Shown: piece after piece, positions 41,965 through 64,000 of the stretch | Position numbering within the stretch: the first letter of the stretch is position 1 | Layout of the letters: every line of letters starts with the position of its first letter | Assembly: GCF_954871325.1 (NCBI RefSeq) | Contig: NC_088777.1 | Coordinates: 47,531,366 to 47,595,365 of the forward strand | From: Gordionus sp. m RMFG-2023 | Lineage: Eukaryota; Nematomorpha; Gordioida; Chordodea; Parachordodidae | Length of the DNA stretch: 64,000 nt | Direction: 5' to 3' | The notes under the pieces: generated by a model | Databases searched by the model: none | What the model was told of the DNA's origin: nothing | The model's input: only the letters and a program-made list of their open reading frames with translations | Translations under genes and position numbers: made by a program

Positions 41965-43196
41965 CCGAATTTAATTTTTTATTTTTATGATAAGGTGATG
42001 TTCGAATGTTAGGCCAATAGGATTAGTGGGAGAAGGTATCCCGCGAAATATTTTACCCAATTATAAATTTCTTTTTGAAAATTTGAAATGTGAGTATATA
42101 GTTAATATTCGAATTCCCAAATTTTCTGAAGAATAATTTTTTTTTCTTCCTTTTTCAAATGGTGATAAAGAAAAATAAAATGAGTTAATTAAGTGATAGA
42201 AAAGCTAATAGATAAAAAAAAAATTATATTTATGGGCCAAATGGAAGATAAAATAATTAAGAAAATGATATTAATTTATTTTTCCTTCCCTTATCGAATC
42301 GAAATGATGGGATAAAATGATATGTGAGTGGTTGTTAAATATATATATTTTTTTGAATTTAAAATAATTGTATTTTTTTTTTGTAACAAATTATCACAAT
42401 TTCTTTTTTCCTCTCTCTCTCACTCTAAATTCAATGCTATTCTCGTAAAAAAAAATATATATATTATAATAAAAAATAATTATATTACTATAATAAATAA
42501 TTATTTCGAAGGCCTTCGTTGTTTATATTAATAAAAAAATATAATACCCTACAGTTACCGTTTTGCAAAACATTCATATTATAAGGTAATAAAAAATTTT
42601 TTTTTGATATTTATATTTACACATTATAATTTTTTTTTTCTTTCAAGAAGTGAGAGTGAATAATAAATACAGTGTTGTGCAGATTTAATTCAAAATATTT
42701 CCATATTTATTAATTTATTTGAAAATAAAATTAGACTGGTAAAAAATTGTGTAAAAAATAACATACTTTTTACATATATTCTTATCAATTTCAATTTTTT
42801 ACGAGTTAAATAATTTTATTTACAAACAAAAACACTGTAATTTTAACATAAAAAAAAGCATTGAATTGCAGCTTTAAAAATAATCGAGCTTAAGTTATAG
42901 CTGGGTAATGGATAAATGTTGGTTTAATCTTCAGGAGCGTGCCAGAAAAAAAAATCGGTTAACATTGAGGAGTTTTAATTTATATTAGTTTCTATTTGAG
43001 CGGCTGGAAATTGGTTTAAACTGCTAAAAATGTAGTAATTACCCAAATATACTCTTAAGTTACTCATGCGGATTGAAATTTTTTTTAAACAAATAGTGAA
43101 CGGACACATTTCTAATGCAGATCACTAATGTCAACGAATATTTTGCCATCAAACAGGCACGCGCTTCTACCATGGGAGAGGGTAGTTGATGCAGGA
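41965..43196. other. Gap between the two minus-strand genes
   Basis: AT-rich. It should hold the 3' UTR of the MPRIP-like gene and, near 41965, the promoter of the coiled-coil gene, or an intron if the two genes are joined by splicing. A short CT run lies at about 42411-42422. No other feature. Confidence 0.5.
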
Positions 43197-58810
<15,614 letters not shown>

Positions 58811-61299
58811 TAATGGCTCAAATAATTTATCTTCTAGAATCTAATCTTCGTTCGTTTTCGTAATATCTGGAAAATCGAAAAAGTGATTCCTATTATAAAA
58901 TTAATTAATCGATTATTATTATAAAATAATTTTTTTTAAAAAAAATATTATAAAATGTTGGTTTCTGTACTAATAAAGAGTGTTATTTATTTATGTTATA
59001 CATCATTTCGGGATATGAAATCCATTGGGATTATCAGTGTTAAGCTACTAAGTAGCACGCTATTTCAGAAAAGTAGCGCGCATAGTCTTGAAGAAATTAT
59101 AAGCTTATTAAACGGTTCGATTTGAGCCGATTTAAAAAACGGCGAATCAATATTTTCGCAATGCACCATTAAATTTAATATATATATATAAATCAACAAA
59201 TATATTAATTTAAGTATTTTTAGATTTAATCTAAAGGATTTTCAATAGTATTATTAATTATTCCATAAAAATATCCATAGTAGGTGGCGTTTTTGATCTA
59301 GCTAGGGTTAGTCTAAAATTATAATAGTAATAGTTAGAATAAAAATATAACAAGAAATAAGTGAATGTACATGTTTGCCAACTATCCAGACCATCACCCT
59401 TTAACATTTTATCTATTGAATCAATTTCTCTCAAAATTGGTGAAAGGATTGAAATAACTATTTTTTTAGCATGTTTTGATAAAATTTATATATATATAAA
59501 TAGATGAGTAGTTACTTTTAAGCAAGTTTAACATCTAGATTATAATTTATAAATATCCTCATTAAATAGATGAGTCTGATGATAAAAAGTAAATTTTAAT
59601 TTTTAAACATATAATATAATTCTTGAATAATATTTTATGGCCAGTTGAAACATGCCACGTTTATACTAAGCTAAGAAAATCAACTTTCTCATAACTCAAT
59701 CTAACTCAAAAACTATTATAGATTGAACTTTAATTCTAATTTCATTTTAATGATTAAGGATTGGACTATACATTGATATTAAATTTGTTTGATATATAAC
59801 TTTCAAATATATCCTCGATGAAGCTACTAGTCTTGCTTGACGATAAATACTTCCGGAAAATCTTACAGTGAAATTTATACCCCTATTAATTTTTTTTTAT
59901 CGAGATTAAAATATTTTGCAAAGGAAATTCTATTTAATCATCAATTTTCAGAGGAATCGGTATGATATTATCTTCAATATCAATCTCTTAATCGTTGACA
60001 TTTCAATGCAAATTTTTAAATATAAATTTCAATATTAAATTAAATAAAAATATTATGATTTAAATAATATTTTATAAATTTTTTAGGTGTATTTATTATA
60101 TAAAATTGGCGCTAATTCGTTACTTTTCTAAATTAGTAGCGAGCTACCTCTATCGTTATTTTTTAAAGTAGCGCGCTAAAGCTACCACTAGTTTTACAAC
60201 ACTGGTGGGTTATACCTATTAAAATATGAATCGAATAATTGGTTTATACGTATTCGTAATAAACCAAATCGATTTAATTTGTCTAATATTCGATTTAAAA
60301 AATTAAATTATTTTAAAAAATATTTTTCAAAAATTGAAAATAGGAATTGTTTTTAATATTTAAATAAGTTGAATTATAAGAAGTGGAAATAAAGTTTAAA
60401 AAAGAATAAAAAGTTTTTTTTAAAGTAACATGTTAAATAATTAAAGAAAATAATTAATGAATAATTTTGAATATTGACAAATTATTTCGAATAATTCGAT
60501 CGAAAAAAATATTCGACAGATGACACATTTTCCCTATTAGTATCCGGTTCAAATTTTTAAATAGAATACGAATCGGATAATATCGAATATCGAATACCGA
60601 ATATCAAATAATTTGTTTTTTAGTTTAGAAATGCATTTTTTTGAATTAATTACTATAAATAATATGACAAAATATTATTTTATATTTATTTATGCATTTT
60701 TTGAATTAATTATTATAAATAAATATGACAAAATATTTTTTTATTTTATTTTTTTATTATAAAATTTTTCATTTTAGTTTTAAATGATAATTGGAAAACT
60801 AATTAAATATATTCTTTATAATTCATAAAAAAAAAATAAAAGAAAGAAGTAATATAAGTTGTCTTGTCTCTAAATATAAGATTTGATGACATGACAACAA
60901 TACAATTATTCAATTTCTTGTCTAGGTCAAAAATCTTCGAAAATTTTTTTGAATGGCATAAGGTCGAAATGATTAATAACTAAAGCCAAACTTTATACGA
61001 TATTATTATTAATTATTTTAAGCGCCACTTATAACTTCAAAAATAGTTTTGTTATCTCTTTTCTGTCATCTTCTTTATTTTATAATTCTTTTGACTAAAT
61101 GAATGAATGAATGGATAAATGGATAAATGAATGAACGAATGAATGAATGCTAATTATTTGAAACAAAACTTACAGGTCAAATATACGAGGAATGATTTAT
61201 ATAAGAGATAAAAAATCATTTGAAATAATAAATTTAAAAAATTTAATTTTCCTTTGATAACTTTTTTAAAAAAAACCGTTTGTAATTTTTGTAAATTAT
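58811..61299. other. Region upstream of the MPRIP-like gene
   Basis: AT-rich. It should include the gene's promoter near 58811. It contains a partial MITE of the TAGTGTTG family (about 59108-59165), a near-duplicate of about 60 bp around tttttgaattaatta at 60640-60745, and a (GAAT)n-like stretch at about 61098-61149. No gene is recognised. Confidence 0.45.
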
Positions 61300-61440
61300 A
61301 ATAATCTGTGAGAGGAGGTCAAACGTCGTTCCCCGTCCCATCATCGTATTAAGGACATGTCGCATCAAAGACGGAAAAGAAGATGTGTCTATTAAAGTAA
61401 GACGACATTTAACCTTCTCCCCATTCGTGTCTTTTCTATC
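61300..61440. other. Possible exon island, strand uncertain
   Basis: A GC-richer island in AT-rich surroundings. On the plus strand it reads SNVVPRPIIVLRTCRIKDGK up to a good donor (ATTAAA/GTAAGA at about 61396), after an AG at about 61316. On the minus strand it reads GEKVKCRLTLIDTSSFPSLM after a TTTTTTCAG acceptor at about 61435. I recognise neither peptide. One of the two is likely part of a gene extending beyond what I can trace. Confidence 0.35.
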
Positions 61441-61769
61441 CACTGAAAAAATACTATAATTTTGTAGAATTATAAGAAAAAATAATCTATAAAAAATAGC
61501 AAAAAATTTATTTTTTAAAAATATAAAATTTTTAAGTGTTCACCTTGTTATTTATATAAATTTTAAAATTTTACAAATATATTAGCTTGTAAAAATCAAA
61601 ATAAAACAAAATAAGTTTATTACTTTTATATATTGTGTATATGTATATAAAATTGAATATTTTTTTAATTCAACCTTTCCTTCCTTCCTATCGTAATAGT
61701 GGAAAACGTCTATTTCTTTTAATATATAAAATAGTTAAATACAGTTTTTAAAGCCCTCGTTACACCTAA

Positions 61770-61900
61770 AGGTACAAAAATTTCGTATCCGATCATACCT
61801 TTGCGAATGATATTACCATGAGAGAAGTATTAACAGCTGATTCAACAAATAGTAATTTCTTCTGAGTCTCGTTGGCCCCTACCACAAATATCATTAAATT
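61770..61900. other. Second possible exon island, strand uncertain
   Basis: The minus strand reads GANETQKKLLFVESAVNTSL, with a GT donor at about 61799 or 61818. The plus strand reads VSDHTFANDITMREVLTADS after an AG at about 61770. Codon look is protein-like in both directions. No family is recognised, and I could not join it in phase to the island at 61300-61440 with confidence. Confidence 0.3.
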
Positions 61901-63033
61901 ATGGTGAGGAGAGAGATACATCCATATTTGGTGAAATGTTTCAATCTAGAGTATTCCATAATAGTAACCCTCCCCCCCCCCAATCCCATAGGTATTTTGT
62001 AAATTATTTTAAATTCAATTTTTTCATTATAATTTACTAATTTAATATATGCCTTGTCAAACAAAAAACATAAATGCGTTGTAACAATCATTGCAAGAAG
62101 AGACAAATGGCTGAATTAGACAGTAATCGTAGATATTTGTATCGAAGACATAAAATAATTTTTTATCTTGTACCTTTTTTAAACTATTCGAAAAGATCTT
62201 ATCTTAGTATCTTAAAGTATCCGTATCTTTATCAACTTTGTAGTCAAAAAGATACAGATACTTTAAAAATAAAATAAATTAATTATTTTAAATACTTTTA
62301 AAATAATATCATTTTAAAATTTAAATTAAAAAATTTAATCCGAATTTAAATATTTTAAGATAGTGTAATGATATATGACTTTGGTCGTCATGTAGCAATT
62401 TGTTAAATAACTACCATATTTTAATTACTCCAAAAATTATGAACCAAGTTATATAGAAGATATAATTATCTGAAAGTGAAAACAATGTACACAAGGAAAA
62501 AATACAATTGTAAATATAAATTAAGCATATTATGGGGATTTTTTTTAAAAGTCAACCCAACATAAACATGCCAGTACCAATAATATAATTACTGCAGATT
62601 GTAAGTGACCCTACAGACTCGTTTATCTAATTTCTTCAAGCATTTAAAAGTATAATATATTATTCTATTAAAAATCACATTTATAATGATATTCAATATC
62701 ATATCATTTCATTTGTTAAATGTAGAAGTTTTTTTATAATAAATTTCTATATTAATGATTGATAATGAAGTGATAATGAATGACAATGATATGTAAAAAA
62801 AAAAATTATCTAGAATTGAAAAGAATAAGGGAAAAAAGAATATTGATAAAATATATTAAAAATAAAAGAATAAATACTAAAAAAAAATTTCTAATTTAAA
62901 ATATTTTAATTAATTTTGTTTCACTGATAAAGATATCATCTTAGAATCATATAAAAATTTCACGAATCATCATAATTTATTACACAAACAGAAGAAACCA
63001 AAGGAAAACTGACAAAAACTTTAACTCAAAAAA
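61901..63033. other. AT-rich DNA, nothing recognised
   Basis: A run of ten C (about 61972-61981) and AT-rich simple sequence. No gene, RNA or transposon end is visible. Confidence 0.4.
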
Positions 63034-63243
63034 CCCTAGAGTAATGTTGAAAAACGACTAACTCAATATTTTCGCCAGAAAAATATTCACTAAGCCTCGA
63101 AATTTTGACACTATATGTCTAGACCTTGGCTACTTCTATGAGTAAAATTTTCAGGCTTGCATAATATTTTTCCGGATAAAAAATGAGTTAGCCGTTTTTA
63201 AAAATCGGCTCAAAACGAGCCTTTTAACAACACTATCCTAGAG
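63034..63243. mobile_element. hAT-like MITE (TAGTGTTG family), copy 6, with target duplication
   Basis: The element 63042-63235 (194 bp) begins TAATGTTGAAAAACGACTAA and ends CCTTTTAACAACACTA. It is flanked by CCCTAGAG (63034-63041) and TCCTAGAG (63236-63243), seven of eight bases matching. This copy supplies the evidence that the family makes an 8-bp duplication and so belongs with hAT. Confidence 0.85.
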
Positions 63244-63790
63244 TCTTCAAAAATAAAAAAAAGAAGAAAACACTATCTCAGGGAAAATTTAATAATCTAT
63301 TAACTTTGTTCGTTGTTATAAGAAATGTATCTATTATCTATAATTAAACCTACATTTTTGGCTTTGATTATTTAAAGTTTTTTTTTAAAAAAGTATCTTA
63401 TACCTTAAATACTTTCTTTTTTCTTTTAAAATAGATGAAGATTTCATCAAAACACCTCTGCCATATGATTATATTCCCCTTTAAAAAGTCATAAAATTTA
63501 GGGGGAGAAAAAATGTTTTAACCACGTTTTTAATTTTTCTTATTTAAAAAAAGGTTTATTTCGCGTTTGCTATTAAAATAAAATTAATTTATTGATATTT
63601 TAGAAATGCAGTCAAAAACTCTTAAACAAATATTAAAAGAAGAAACATAAGTTCAATGTAATATTAAAATAATTTTTTTATATTTTAAAAATATACTGAA
63701 AAAAATATATATTAAAATCAAATAAAAATAATGGTTTTTATTTATTTTGCGGGTAAAATAAAACTCATACACTTATAAGATATATGGGTT

Positions 63791-63895
63791 TAGTGCTGTT
63801 AAACGGCTCGTTTTGAGCCGATTTTTAAAAACGGCTAACTTAATATTTCATCCAGAAAAATATTAAGCAAGCCCGAAGATTTCATTTAGTAAAAA
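63791..63895. mobile_element. Partial hAT-like MITE (TAGTGTTG family), copy 7
   Basis: It begins TAGTGCTGTTAAACGGCTCG, the best-preserved left end in the window, runs through gagccgatttttaaaaacgg to gcaagcccgaagatttca, and then stops matching. The right half is missing or replaced. A separate GC-rich repeat patch follows to the window end (63940-64000). Confidence 0.75.
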
Positions 63896-64000
63896 AAATT
63901 AATTCTCATGCATGCTGGACCATTCAATTAGTAGCTTCATTATAGGGGAGGGGGCCGCACAGGGGCTCTATTTCCTTGAAAAATATTAAGGCCCTTTGGG

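Overview
The window is a strongly AT-rich stretch of nuclear DNA from an animal, most likely an invertebrate whose phylum I cannot fix. It has intron-split genes with GT/AG splice sites, an animal-type oxoglutarate carrier, an MPRIP/outspread-like PH-domain gene, novel-PKC fragments, a LINE, a MULE, hAT-like MITEs and a Ty3/gypsy element. Coding exons stand out as islands richer in G+C; most of the rest is intron, intergenic DNA and repeats.

Three host genes could be rebuilt exon by exon with matching splice phases. (1) 12149-36052 (+): nine exons, 324 residues, a mitochondrial 2-oxoglutarate/malate carrier (SLC25A11 type). Its fifth intron is about 16.3 kb and holds a 12.2 kb LTR-element insertion. 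Its seventh intron is about 5.8 kb and holds a palindromic MULE. (2) 37181-41964 (-): five exons, 819 residues, a coiled-coil protein I do not recognise, convergent with the carrier. (3) 43197-58810 (-): ten exons, 846 residues, a homologue of MPRIP/outspread (myosin phosphatase Rho-interacting protein) with the N-terminal Cys motif and one PH domain, lying head-to-tail upstream of gene 2. Splice phase would also let gene 3 run into the coiled-coil exons of gene 2.

Layout. 0.7-3.6 kb: a large imperfect palindrome with a dead novel-PKC kinase fragment on each arm. 4.2-4.4 kb: a MITE. 4.9-6.3 kb: a broken LINE. 6.5-7 kb and 8.9-10.7 kb: direct tandem duplications. 10.9-11.2 kb: a scrap of retroelement protease. 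12.1-36.1 kb: the carrier gene, with the LTR composite (14035-26209) and the MULE (about 32.5-35.2 kb) in its introns. 36.2-37.1 kb: a tandem duplication and a MITE. 37.2-42 kb: the coiled-coil gene. 43.2-58.8 kb: the MPRIP-like gene, with a CTTT microsatellite and several MITEs in its introns. 58.8-64 kb: mostly AT-rich DNA with two possible exon islands and more MITEs.

The most striking structure is the LTR composite. Two identical 294-bp LTRs in the same orientation are flanked by the 5-bp duplication AATAC, so the whole 12.2 kb appears to have entered as one unit. Inside are two nearly complete, nearly identical internal regions facing opposite ways. The LTR sequence attached to the inverted copy is divided at one point, with 281 bp at one end and the remaining 13 bp at the other, as expected from an opened one-LTR circle. 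Three unrelated large palindromes lie within the first 36 kb.
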